DNA of 64,000 nt from assembly GCF_028869115.1 (NCBI RefSeq), contig NZ_CP079800.1, positions 2,294,001 through 2,358,000 on the forward strand, given 5' to 3'. A program made the position numbers and the translations under genes. The DNA is from Pseudemcibacter aquimaris (lineage in GTDB: Bacteria; Pseudomonadota; Alphaproteobacteria; Sphingomonadales; Emcibacteraceae). Positions 35,744 through 44,013 of the stretch are shown one piece after another. The notes beneath the pieces are model-generated. The model had not been told where the DNA came from, did no database searches, and worked only from the letters and a program-made list of their open reading frames with translations. The stretch's first letter is position 1. Every line of letters starts with the position of its first letter.

Positions 35744-36349
35744 TTATACATTCCAGCGGTCTGGATCATGGTTCTTTTCATATTCTTCTTTTGTCATCCA
35801 ACCCTTAATCATTGACCTTAGGTACATTGCTTTTTCTGGACGAAGTGAGAAATAAACATGCATCATTACCGTACTGACAAACACAAGCGTTGAAAAGCCG
35901 TGAAGCACATATAAAACACCCCATGTATCAGCGCTAAAAATAAACGGATCACGTTCCCAAAACGGCGTATCTATTTTAAGAAGCATCAACCATCCTGTAA
36001 TAAGTGACACAAGACTTAAAACCATGATCGCAAAATGCATAAGCTTTTGTTCCAGCGAATATTTTCCACCACGAACCTTGCCACCATTTTCAATAAATTC
36101 TTTAAAATCAGAAGGGCTGATTTTCATGGCTTTTAATTTTGGAAGCGATAACGAACGCACAATATGAATAAGGACAGCAATCGTTAGTGCAACGCCCGAA
36201 ATCCAGTGCGGTTCAATCCATTCAAATTGAATACCCAGCACAGGTGATAATCCGGTAAATAAAAGCACCAGTATACTCGCTGCCATAATCCAGTGAAATA
36301 GTCGGCTTATTCCACTATGGCGAATGACTCTTTCGTTATTGTCTTCCAT
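35744..36349 (-). CDS. Cytochrome b561 / Ni-hydrogenase-type b-cytochrome
   Basis: This 201-residue membrane protein has four hydrophobic segments and conserved His for two b haems: SRLFHWIMAASILVLLFTGL, VALTIAVLIHIVRSL, QKLMHFAIMVLSLVSLITGW and YVLHGFSTLVFVSTVMMHVY. This is the pattern of formate dehydrogenase gamma and related cytochrome b subunits that link periplasmic dehydrogenases to the quinone pool. It is transcribed away from the Tat-exported molybdenum hydroxylase operon (36644 onward) and is a likely electron acceptor for it. Confidence 0.85.
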   Translation of the reverse strand: MEDNNERVIRHSGISRLFHWIMAASILVLLFTGLSPVLGIQFEWIEPHWISGVALTIAVLIHIVRSLSLPKLKAMKISPSDFKEFIENGGKVRGGKYSLEQKLMHFAIMVLSLVSLITGWLMLLKIDTPFWERDPFIFSADTWGVLYVLHGFSTLVFVSTVMMHVYFSLRPEKAMYLRSMIKGWMTKEEYEKNHDPDRWNV

Positions 36350-36643
36350 AGGTTAATTTTCGCTATAAAAATAGCGCCTTTTTTTTGTGTTGTCCCGTTA
36401 TTTTGCATCTAGACTTACTAGAATTCAAGTTATATAGTTACATTTACCTCATAACGGGAGGCGAAAAATATCTCAAGGAAAAATATAAAAATATTCAAGA
36501 GATATGAAAACATCGCATTTACAAGGGCTCTTACACCAATATCCTCAGGTTGGTGAGATTGTCTTTGTCGGGGCATTTTTTATCTCTGTTGAATATTTTT
36601 CAACAAACTGTGTAGAAATACTAATGTGGAGGAGCACACTTTT
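36350..36643. other. Divergent intergenic region (294 bp) between cytochrome b561 and the molybdenum hydroxylase operon
   Basis: This region separates divergent genes and must hold promoters in both directions. I see AT-rich stretches and a strong ribosome site GGAGGAG at 36628-36634 but no clear operator. A short open frame from 36504 overlaps the iron-sulphur subunit gene in another frame and has no family features, so I do not call it. Confidence 0.5.
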
Positions 36644-37291
36644 ATGCAAAATAAATTCAGATCAGATCGCTATGATCCGACGGGTAGCACCGAAAGGGAT
36701 GATGTTTCAAGACGTCATTTCATCAAAGGCGTAATTGCCGCTGGTGCTGTTGCGGGCACAGCGACCATGGTCACCGGCTGTGGAGGCAGCGGTGACAGTT
36801 CAGGTGGCAGTGCCGCCGGATCAGTGGAAAGACTTATTACCTTAAACGTGAATGGCATGGCCCGTAATGTGGATGTTGCCCCTAACGAAACACTTTCACA
36901 TACACTTCGTAACAAACTTGGTCTGACTGGCACAAAAATCGGTTGTGACCGCGGTTCATGCGGCGCTTGTACTGTTATGATCGATGGCACAACAGTGAAC
37001 AGCTGTTCTGTACTTACACACACAGTTCGTAACGATGAAGTCACAACAGTAGAAGGTGTCGGCGGCGGTAATGGCCAGCTTCACGCAGTGCAGGAAGCCA
37101 TGATCGAAGAACTTGCGCCACAGTGTGGTTTCTGTACACCTGGTCAGGTTGTTTCCGGTGTGGCTCTTCTTAACCGTAATCCAAACCCATCACGCGAAGA
37201 TGTTCGTCAGGCGCTTGCCGGCAACCTATGTCGTTGTGGTGCTTATAACAACTATGTTAACGCAATTGTTAAAGCAGCAGGGAGAGCATAA
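36644..37291 (+). CDS. Tat-exported [2Fe-2S] subunit of a molybdenum hydroxylase (PaoA/XdhA type)
   Basis: This 215-residue protein starts at ATG 36644, nine bases after GGAGGAG; the upstream GTG overlaps that site. The Tat signal is SRRHFIKGVIAAGAVAGTA, and a Cys follows at TMVTGC, so it may also be a lipoprotein. Two 2Fe-2S clusters are visible: a plant-type set (CDRGSCGACTVMIDG ... NSC) and the second set CGFCTPGQ with LCRCGAY. It passes electrons from the Mo site to FAD. As in PaoABC, the Tat signal on this subunit probably exports the whole folded complex. Confidence 0.93.
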   Translation: MQNKFRSDRYDPTGSTERDDVSRRHFIKGVIAAGAVAGTATMVTGCGGSGDSSGGSAAGSVERLITLNVNGMARNVDVAPNETLSHTLRNKLGLTGTKIGCDRGSCGACTVMIDGTTVNSCSVLTHTVRNDEVTTVEGVGGGNGQLHAVQEAMIEELAPQCGFCTPGQVVSGVALLNRNPNPSREDVRQALAGNLCRCGAYNNYVNAIVKAAGRA

Positions 37292-37293
37292 AA

Positions 37294-39699
37294 ATGGCTG
37301 AGAAACTAATAGGTAAAGATTTCGAGCCACAAGATGTGCGCCCGAAAGTAATGGGAACCGGTAAATATACCGAAGATTTCAGTAAAGATGGCATGTGCTA
37401 CATGAAAATGTTGCTTTGTCCGATGCCAAGTGCAAACGTAACAAATCTTGATGCATCAGAAGCACTGGCGATGCCAGGCGTTCTTGGCATTCTTACTGCG
37501 GACGAAGTGCCTCAGGTGGAAGAGCCATCATATCCGATGCTAACAATGAAGCCACGCCAACTTGGCATGCCGATTTGTGCGATCGCCGCTGAATCAGAAG
37601 CAATCGCCGCTGAAGCACTTGAAAAAATCCGTGTTTCATATGAACCACAACCATTTGTACTTGACCCACTGGAAAGTTTATATCCGGGCGGTCCAAACGC
37701 ACTTGAAAGCGGTAACGTGACTGGTGGCGGTGAAGGAAACAAGCCGATCCACACACGTAAATGGACAGCACGCGATTTCGCCGAAGCTGGTGAAGATAAA
37801 TTACCAATGGGTGAAGCACCTGTTGAATGGGCAGTAGGTGACGTTGACGCAGCATTTGCAAACGCTGCACTTGTCATTGACGAACCATTCGTAACCGCAA
37901 GTTCATCACACGCGGCACTTGAGCCACGTAGTGTTCTTTCTTACTGGGAAAATGGAAAATGCTTTATCCACGGTTCATCACAATCACAAAGTTGGATGAT
38001 GCCTGGCCTTGCACGTATGATGCAGGTTCCAGTGGATGACATTGTTTATATCGCTGAATATTGCGGCGGTGGTTTCGGCGCCAAAGCATCCCCATATCCA
38101 GTACAGGGTATGACGGCTTATATGGCGAAGAAACTTGGTCGTCCTGTTATGCTTCGTGTTACACGCGCCGAAGAATATCATCTTGGTGGTACGCGTCCAG
38201 GCTTCCAAGGACAAGTTAAGCTTGCCTTTGATGCAAACGGTAAAATGACAGCTGCTGACCTATATATCGTACAATCAGGTGGTCCACTTCGCGGTTCTGG
38301 TGACTATTCATCAGCGGCGGGTGCACTTGCACTTGTTTATACACCAACAAACATGCGTTTCCGTGGTGCAGCGGTTGTAACCAACAAACCTTGGCACGTA
38401 TCACAGCGTGGTCCTGGTCAAAACCAACTTGCAACAGTTGTTGAGCCACTCATGGACCGTGCCGCGAAAGAACTTGGTGTTGACCGTGTTGCAATTCGTG
38501 ACATTAACGCTCCGGGTCATGACGTTAAATTCTCAAACAGAAACAGTACTGTAACAAGTGTATACTTAAAAGAAGCATACAAACTTGGTGCGGAACGCTT
38601 CAACTGGGATGCCAAAAAGGCAATGTCAGGACAACGTAACGGTAATAAAGTTATCGGTATTGGTGTCGGTTCTGCTTATCACTCTGCCGGTTCAAACGGC
38701 TTTGATGGTCTGGTTTCGATCCGTCCGGATGGCAAACTTTATGTTCACTCTGGTGTTGGTAACCTTGGTACTTATTCATATGCGGGCACATGTCGTGCAG
38801 CATCAGAAGTTCTTGGTTCATCATGGGAAAATACAGTTGTTCTTCGTGGTGACAGCCGTCACGGTCTTCCGTGGACACTTGCTCAGTTCGGTAGTAACTC
38901 AACATTCACCAACACACGTACCAACTATGCAGCAGCGAATAAAGCAAAAGCAATGCTTCAGGAACTCGCAGCAATGGATCTTGGCGGTGAGCCGGGTGAT
39001 TATGATGTTGCTGATGAAAAAGTATTCAACACATCGGACAGTTCAAAATCCATGACATTCGCACAAGCTGGACAACGCGCTATTGAGCTTGGCGGTAAGT
39101 GGGATGGTTCTGAATATCCTGATAATCTGCATGATGTTACAAAATCAGCCATGAAAATCGTTAAAGGTGTTGGTCTTGTTGCTGCGGCAAAAGATGAAAT
39201 GCCAAAAGAAGGAAGTGCTGCCGGTATGGCCGCATGCTTCTGTATGATCGAACTTGATACGGATACTGGTAAATACGAACTTCTTGAAATGCAAAACATT
39301 GCCGATTGCGGTACTGTTCTTCATCCGCAAGGACTTCAGCAACAGCTTCGTGGTGGTGCCGTAATGGGTATCGGTGAAGCGGTATTTGACCGTATGGTTT
39401 ACGATCCACAAAACGGACTTTGTGCGACAGTTGGTCTTTATCAGACTAAGCCACCGAGCATTCTTGACGTTCCGTCAACAATTGAAACGGATGCTGTTAA
39501 CCAACCAGACCCACAAAACCCATTTGGTGTTAAGGGTATTGGTGAGCCGGCCATGGGTAGTGCTGCAGCAGCGCTTCTAAGTGCGATTAGTGATGCAACC
39601 GGAACATACTTCAACCGTACACCGGTTGATCCGGACATGATCATCAATGCGCTAAGCGGCCGTGCGCAATCCATTAAACCACTACAAGTAAACGTATAG
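37294..39699 (+). CDS. Molybdopterin-binding catalytic subunit of a molybdenum hydroxylase (xanthine/aldehyde oxidoreductase family)
   Basis: This 801-residue subunit begins 2 bp after the iron-sulphur subunit. The N-terminal domain (VRPKVMGTGKYTEDFS) and the Moco-binding part (IAEYCGGGFGAKASPYP; VTRAEEYHLGGTRPGFQG; RGPGQNQ) are typical. The catalytic Glu is Glu751 in GVKGIGEPAMGSA. Family members hydroxylate aldehydes or N-heterocycles with water. It has no signal of its own. The substrate is unknown; PaoABC-like aldehyde oxidation is one possibility. Confidence 0.93.
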   Translation: MAEKLIGKDFEPQDVRPKVMGTGKYTEDFSKDGMCYMKMLLCPMPSANVTNLDASEALAMPGVLGILTADEVPQVEEPSYPMLTMKPRQLGMPICAIAAESEAIAAEALEKIRVSYEPQPFVLDPLESLYPGGPNALESGNVTGGGEGNKPIHTRKWTARDFAEAGEDKLPMGEAPVEWAVGDVDAAFANAALVIDEPFVTASSSHAALEPRSVLSYWENGKCFIHGSSQSQSWMMPGLARMMQVPVDDIVYIAEYCGGGFGAKASPYPVQGMTAYMAKKLGRPVMLRVTRAEEYHLGGTRPGFQGQVKLAFDANGKMTAADLYIVQSGGPLRGSGDYSSAAGALALVYTPTNMRFRGAAVVTNKPWHVSQRGPGQNQLATVVEPLMDRAAKELGVDRVAIRDINAPGHDVKFSNRNSTVTSVYLKEAYKLGAERFNWDAKKAMSGQRNGNKVIGIGVGSAYHSAGSNGFDGLVSIRPDGKLYVHSGVGNLGTYSYAGTCRAASEVLGSSWENTVVLRGDSRHGLPWTLAQFGSNSTFTNTRTNYAAANKAKAMLQELAAMDLGGEPGDYDVADEKVFNTSDSSKSMTFAQAGQRAIELGGKWDGSEYPDNLHDVTKSAMKIVKGVGLVAAAKDEMPKEGSAAGMAACFCMIELDTDTGKYELLEMQNIADCGTVLHPQGLQQQLRGGAVMGIGEAVFDRMVYDPQNGLCATVGLYQTKPPSILDVPSTIETDAVNQPDPQNPFGVKGIGEPAMGSAAAALLSAISDATGTYFNRTPVDPDMIINALSGRAQSIKPLQVNV

Positions 39700-39711
39700 G
39701 AGGGTTAGATT

Positions 39712-40698
39712 ATGAGAGATATGATGCCAAACTTTAATCTTGTTCAACCTACTGATCTTGCGAGTGCAATCAGTACGCTTGCTGATGCTGGTGAAAATGG
39801 TTGGGCGATGGCCGGTGGTCAAGATAGCCTTGATTGGTTTAAAGATCGCATTAAACGTCCATCAACTGTTGTTGATCTTTCTGGCGTACCGGGCCTAACC
39901 GGTATTACGGAAACAGCGGACGGCGGTGTTGAAATCGGTGCGATGACAACACTGACTGACGTTGAAAACAACGACATAATCAAATCAAAATTCGGTGTAC
40001 TTGCCATGGCAGCAGGACGTGTGGCCAGCCCACAAATCCGTAACCAAGGTACACTTGGCGGCAACATCAGCCAAGATGCACGCTGCTGGTATTACCGTAG
40101 TGGTCTTGATTGTTACCGCGCAGGTGGTAACACATGTTACGCTGACACACCGGAAGGTATGAACCGCGAGCATTGCTTGTTCGGTGCATCACGCTGTGTT
40201 GCGGTAACACCATCTGATACAGCGGTTGCGGTTGCAACACTGGAAGCAGAAATGGTTATTGCAGGTCCGGGCGGTGAACGTACGGTTCCAGCAAGTGACT
40301 TTTTCATTGGCCCAGCCATTGATATCACACGCATGACTGTTCTTGAGCCAGGTGAAGTTCTGACAACAATCCGTATTCCTGGGAAATGGGCTGGTGCACA
40401 GTTCTTCTTTGAAAAGGTTGCGGATCGTAACACATGGGATTTCCCACTTGTGAACATGGCATCAGCCATGAAAGTATCAGGTGGCGTGATCGAAGACATC
40501 ACAATCACTTGTGGTGCTGTTGAATGTGTTCCGAAGCGTCTTAATGTTGTTGAAGATATCGTTAAGGGTAGTGCAACAAACGAAGAAACAGCCGAGCTTG
40601 CCGCTGGTGCTGCTTCACGTGGTGCATCACCGCTTAACTATAACCACTTTAAAATTCCACTAATGGAAAATCTGGTTAAGAAAGTGATTAGAGGATAA
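39712..40698 (+). CDS. FAD-binding subunit of the molybdenum hydroxylase, with extra Fe-S cysteines
   Basis: This 328-residue protein has the FAD-binding fold of CoxM/PaoB proteins (AMAGGQDSLDWFKDRI, then RNQGTLGGNISQDARCWYY). Between them and the C-terminal domain is an inserted loop with Cys at ARCWYY, LDCYRAGGNTC, EHCLFG and SRCVAV, which is the [4Fe-4S] segment seen in PaoB and in 4-hydroxybenzoyl-CoA reductase. It completes the three-subunit enzyme and is followed 5 bp later by a tiny membrane protein gene. Confidence 0.9.
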   Translation: MRDMMPNFNLVQPTDLASAISTLADAGENGWAMAGGQDSLDWFKDRIKRPSTVVDLSGVPGLTGITETADGGVEIGAMTTLTDVENNDIIKSKFGVLAMAAGRVASPQIRNQGTLGGNISQDARCWYYRSGLDCYRAGGNTCYADTPEGMNREHCLFGASRCVAVTPSDTAVAVATLEAEMVIAGPGGERTVPASDFFIGPAIDITRMTVLEPGEVLTTIRIPGKWAGAQFFFEKVADRNTWDFPLVNMASAMKVSGGVIEDITITCGAVECVPKRLNVVEDIVKGSATNEETAELAAGAASRGASPLNYNHFKIPLMENLVKKVIRG

Positions 40699-40703
40699 TT
40701 GAA

Positions 40704-40847
40704 ATGGAATTATTCCGTTACAGCAGAGATATGTATGGTCAGGAAACACTGCTTGGCGTGTCATGGGATCTCCTCCCCCTGTTCGCTGGCGCAGCTGCCA
40801 TCGTGATCGTAGGCCATCTAGCATATAGCTTGGTCGCCAAAAAATAA
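40704..40847 (+). CDS. 47-residue single-span membrane protein, last gene of the molybdenum hydroxylase operon
   Basis: ATG 40704 begins 5 bp after the FAD-subunit stop, with a GAGG box in the preceding stop region. The product starts MELFRYSRDMYGQETLLGVS and has one hydrophobic helix (LLPLFAGAAAIVIVGHLAYS, about 23-42), ending VAKK. Its spacing, orientation and the terminator 23 bp later make it part of the operon. I infer a membrane anchor or link to cytochrome b561 for the exported enzyme. I do not recognise a family. Confidence 0.75.
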   Translation: MELFRYSRDMYGQETLLGVSWDLLPLFAGAAAIVIVGHLAYSLVAKK

Positions 40848-40869
40848 TCTTTGCTAGATATAAATAAAG

Positions 40870-40900
40870 AAAGCCCTGCTAGAAATAGCGGGGCTTTCTT
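40870..40900 (+). terminator. Terminator after the molybdenum hydroxylase operon
   Basis: Arms AAAGCCCTGCTA (40870-40881) and TAGCGGGGCTTT (40886-40897) pair with one G-U and a GAAA loop, followed by CTTATT. A near copy lies after the next gene (42172-42199). Confidence 0.85.
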
Positions 40901-40982
40901 ATTATTAAAATTAATTTATATTTCATAAGATTTTGAATTTTGTTAATAATCAATTCTAATCAATTTTCTTGGGGGTAGTATA

Positions 40983-42152
40983 ATGATTGAATCCTGGCAT
41001 AGTACTGATGGTAATCTAAAATTTAAAGTTCATAAAAAAATTGATCACTACAGGAACAATATCATAGTAAGGTTATTTCCAAGAAAATTTGATCATATTG
41101 AATTTGAATTTCATTTTTCCTCTGATCACCCTATTAAAATAAGCACCCAAAGGTGGTATGATACACTCGCACGATTTATTGGGCTTTCCAATGAACATCA
41201 ATTAAATCATGATCAATTTGATAAATCATTTTTTATTAATTGTGAATCTGCTTCTACAATTGAAAAAATATGCGGCTCCTATGAACAAAAGCATGCATTA
41301 TTTCAATTAAAATCCATGGGAATGTTATTTTTAAAAATAAATTCTAGAGGAGCGAGAATATTTTTCAAAAAATCATCCTTAAACTTTGAAAAACTAGTAA
41401 ACACTACAAATACTGAAATTATGCATAATAATAAAGTATCGGAAGATACCTTCAAGACGATCTTAGACTATACAACAATTATTGCGAAACCCTTGAAGAA
41501 ATCAATCGATACAAGTGCAAATATGACAGAATGGTTATGGTATCTCGGATATACCATCTTTAAACTTTTTATTTTATTAATCGTCGGCATTTTCACAGAT
41601 AATGAAATTTTAGGAAACTTGTCCCCATTAGAAGAAGCAATGAATAATTGGATTTTTATATCCTTCTTTTTAACTTTTTTAAGTGTCTCTTTTTATATTT
41701 ACACCTTTCCTATTAAGTCATCCACACATAGGGCTGCTTTTTTACTGTTTCTAATTGGATGGCCAATAATTCATATTTTTGGATACCCGTTAGCAGCAAA
41801 CATTAACCGTATAGCAACAATAAACCCGTCACCAATACTATATGCTCCAATCATCGATAAAAAATCTATCAAAAGAACAGGGCGACGTAACAAAGCGACT
41901 TTATATAAAGCAATTGTAATATGGCCCAACGACAAACCGATAATTTATAAAATAGATATCAAAAGTGAAGAACATATTTTTGTTCGCCCCAATAATCAAT
42001 GCTATCAATTACAAACAGCAACCGGATTATTTGGATTAGAATATTTTTCAATTGAAGGTACAGTCAACAAAGACAAATCCGATGCATGCAACGCTATCTT
42101 CATAAACAAACAATATATAATTGATGAATACTTAAGTCTTAATACTGAGTAA
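40983..42152 (+). CDS. AT-rich orphan membrane protein of unknown function
   Basis: I do not recognise this 389-residue protein. It has a soluble N-terminal half with many Lys, Phe and His (DHIEFEFHFSSDHPIKIS), three hydrophobic segments at about residues 185-290 (IFKLFILLIVGIF; NWIFISFFLTFLSVSFYIYT; AAFLLFLIGWPIIHIFGY), and a C-terminal soluble domain. Base composition is clearly more AT-rich than the flanking operons. It starts just after GGGGG. It stands alone between two nearly identical terminators, which suggests transfer or insertion. Confidence 0.7.
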   Translation: MIESWHSTDGNLKFKVHKKIDHYRNNIIVRLFPRKFDHIEFEFHFSSDHPIKISTQRWYDTLARFIGLSNEHQLNHDQFDKSFFINCESASTIEKICGSYEQKHALFQLKSMGMLFLKINSRGARIFFKKSSLNFEKLVNTTNTEIMHNNKVSEDTFKTILDYTTIIAKPLKKSIDTSANMTEWLWYLGYTIFKLFILLIVGIFTDNEILGNLSPLEEAMNNWIFISFFLTFLSVSFYIYTFPIKSSTHRAAFLLFLIGWPIIHIFGYPLAANINRIATINPSPILYAPIIDKKSIKRTGRRNKATLYKAIVIWPNDKPIIYKIDIKSEEHIFVRPNNQCYQLQTATGLFGLEYFSIEGTVNKDKSDACNAIFINKQYIIDEYLSLNTE

Positions 42153-42170
42153 TTACTAAGCTCAAAGAAT

Positions 42171-42202
42171 AAAAGCCCCACTAAAAATAGCGGGACTTTT
42201 TG
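42171..42202. terminator. Terminator after the orphan membrane gene
   Basis: Arms AAAAGCCCCACTA (42171-42183) and TAGCGGGACTTTT (42188-42200) pair with two mismatches and end in a T-run on the plus strand. It may also serve the convergent gene at 42215-42607. The 28-base core matches the terminator at 40870-40897 at 24 positions. Confidence 0.7.
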
Positions 42203-42214
42203 TTTGAATTTGCA

Positions 42215-42607
42215 CTAATCCAGTTCAAGTTCTGAATAAAGACTTACCGATAAAATCTTTCTGATTTTACCGAGGCTCGCGAGCCAGTTTGCCCATTCTT
42301 CGCTATTTTGAATTTTTTCGGAATCCATAGCAAATGCCGACATATTTTCCCATTCAACCACAACCGCAATTGCGCCTGAACTGGATCCAGCAATAGTCGC
42401 TTGCCATGCTTTTAAAGTTCCCGAAGAATTCATACTGTTTAATAGTGCCTGCCCTTCTTTTAATTTTTCAACATAGGCTGCTGTATCTTTAGTTTGAACG
42501 ACAGTGACTTGACTTACGGCTGCAGCGCTTGTCGCGACAACCCCAAAAAGGTAGAAAACCAGAATTGTAAAAAGAGTTTTCACCTTCGATAATTTACGAA
42601 AGTTCAT
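42215..42607 (-). CDS. Small exported protein of unknown function (possible dimeric alpha/beta-barrel)
   Basis: This 130-residue protein has a signal peptide (VKTLFTILVFYLFGVVATSA). The rest follows a strand-helix-strand pattern (QVTVVQTKDTAAYVEKLKEG; WQATIAGSSSGAIAVVVEWE; SEEWANWLASLGKI) that looks like a ferredoxin-like dimeric alpha/beta barrel of the NIPSNAP/ABM kind. No catalytic residues are obvious. It is transcribed convergently with the orphan membrane gene. Confidence 0.6.
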   Translation of the reverse strand: MNFRKLSKVKTLFTILVFYLFGVVATSAAAVSQVTVVQTKDTAAYVEKLKEGQALLNSMNSSGTLKAWQATIAGSSSGAIAVVVEWENMSAFAMDSEKIQNSEEWANWLASLGKIRKILSVSLYSELELD

Positions 42608-42778
42608 AAGGTATCCCCTGTTAGAATGAAAAGTGTTTACGCGTACGCAACAAATGCAACTAGGGAAAAACAGGACATTTTATTACCATATTTGGCGAAT
42701 ATTTTCCAGCAACATTGCATTGAACAACTGCTTTGATTACTCTTTAATAAACCAAAATATTAAAACCGGAAGCAATCC

Positions 42779-43903
42779 TTGCCCTCTGTTATCAGCACAT
42801 TTGCCTATTCTGCTTTATTTTTCCATGCCGTATTTATGATCATATTACTGGTCACAAAGGATGACGAACGCCGCGATCATTTAATATTTTTAAGTGGGGT
42901 TTTTGTCACGACGGCGATGTGGTATTTAAATTTAACGCTTACAAAAACTGGCTTTTTTGAAAACTACCCTGCGCTTATTGGTTGGCCGACATTTTTGGTG
43001 CCGTTATTTGCACCAACCATTTTTTTCTACATCCATACATTAAGCACCACACGAAAATGGCATTTTAAAAATCATTCTTATTTCCATTGGATTGCGGGTT
43101 TAGCCGTCATATTGATGGACCTTCCCCATGTATTATCGCCAGCGGAAAGTAAACTCGCCAATCTGCACATGATAACGGATCAACCACACAGTCTTGATCC
43201 GGTAATTGCCGAACTATCGTATTATTCTAACGTGTGTACAGTGTTGCTTTTCGGGTTTTATCTAGTTTTAACGATAAAAAGGCTGCATCAACATGGTGAC
43301 AGAATTCAGCATGTATATTCAAATCTTGGTGATCGTACCTTAAAATGGATACAAGTGTATGTGCTTTTTGTTGTATCCTTACTCGCGTTAGGGATCAGCA
43401 ATCTTCTTCAATATTCCGATCAATACAATTGGATCCTACATATTATTTGTGTCACCGGTTTCAGCATCATGAGCCTACGACAGAAACCTGTTTTCGAAAT
43501 TTCCAATGAAAAGATCACAACTGAACAAGTTGAAACAACTGAAAAGGCTAAGAAGAAACATTTAAGCCCCGAAAGACGCGCCCTCATTGCCGGAAAATTA
43601 AGAACGGCATTTGAAAAAGATCACCTTTACCGTGACCCTGATTTAACATTAAGAAAATTAAGCGATGCAGTCGGTTTTTCCACACACCATATTTCCGAAG
43701 CGCTACGCGATGACATTAACATGAATTTCTATGATTATGTTAATAAGTGCCGCATCAATGAAGCATGTGACCTGTTAATATCCACCGACACGCCTACGAT
43801 TGATATTGCATTTGAGGTCGGTTTCAATTCCCGCTCAACCTTTAGCACTGCCTTCAAAAAACATCAAAACACCACCCCTGCCGCCTATAGAAAAGGTGCG
43901 TAA
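42779..43903 (+). CDS. Membrane-bound AraC-family transcriptional regulator
   Basis: This 374-residue protein has six to seven hydrophobic segments in its first 235 residues and a C-terminal AraC HTH domain (about 265-374: LTLRKLSDAVGFSTHHISEA; NEACDLLISTDTPTIDIAFE; FNSRSTFSTAFKKHQNTTPA). The start is TTG 42779, six bases after GGAAG. Such regulators sense signals at the membrane. A perfect dyad (43908-43927) lies 5 bp after its stop and before the MipA/OmpV gene, its likely target. Confidence 0.88.
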   Translation: MPSVISTFAYSALFFHAVFMIILLVTKDDERRDHLIFLSGVFVTTAMWYLNLTLTKTGFFENYPALIGWPTFLVPLFAPTIFFYIHTLSTTRKWHFKNHSYFHWIAGLAVILMDLPHVLSPAESKLANLHMITDQPHSLDPVIAELSYYSNVCTVLLFGFYLVLTIKRLHQHGDRIQHVYSNLGDRTLKWIQVYVLFVVSLLALGISNLLQYSDQYNWILHIICVTGFSIMSLRQKPVFEISNEKITTEQVETTEKAKKKHLSPERRALIAGKLRTAFEKDHLYRDPDLTLRKLSDAVGFSTHHISEALRDDINMNFYDYVNKCRINEACDLLISTDTPTIDIAFEVGFNSRSTFSTAFKKHQNTTPAAYRKGA

Positions 43904-43907
43904 AATG

Positions 43908-43927
43908 ACCTAATCGGACGATTAGGT
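43908..43927. promoter_or_regulatory. Perfect 9-bp inverted repeat, candidate operator before the mipA/ompV gene
   Basis: ACCTAATCG and CGATTAGGT are exact complements separated by GA. The site is 87 bp upstream of the mipA/ompV start. The two-base spacer makes an RNA hairpin less likely than a DNA-binding site. A smaller ACCGC/GCGGT repeat (43956-43971) lies closer to the start. Confidence 0.5.
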
Positions 43928-44013
43928 AACATCAATTTCGCAAATTTCATATGTAACCGCATTAACGCGGTATATGCCGTTCATCATATTGACATAAACG
44001 GAGTAACTTACAG

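Noticed and set aside
36504-36734. Small plus-strand ORF before the iron-sulphur subunit
   Set aside because: It overlaps the real gene by about 90 bases in another frame and has no membrane or family features.
37493-37877. Minus-strand frames within the molybdenum hydroxylase catalytic subunit
   Set aside because: They are antisense shadows of a conserved coding region and have no start signals.
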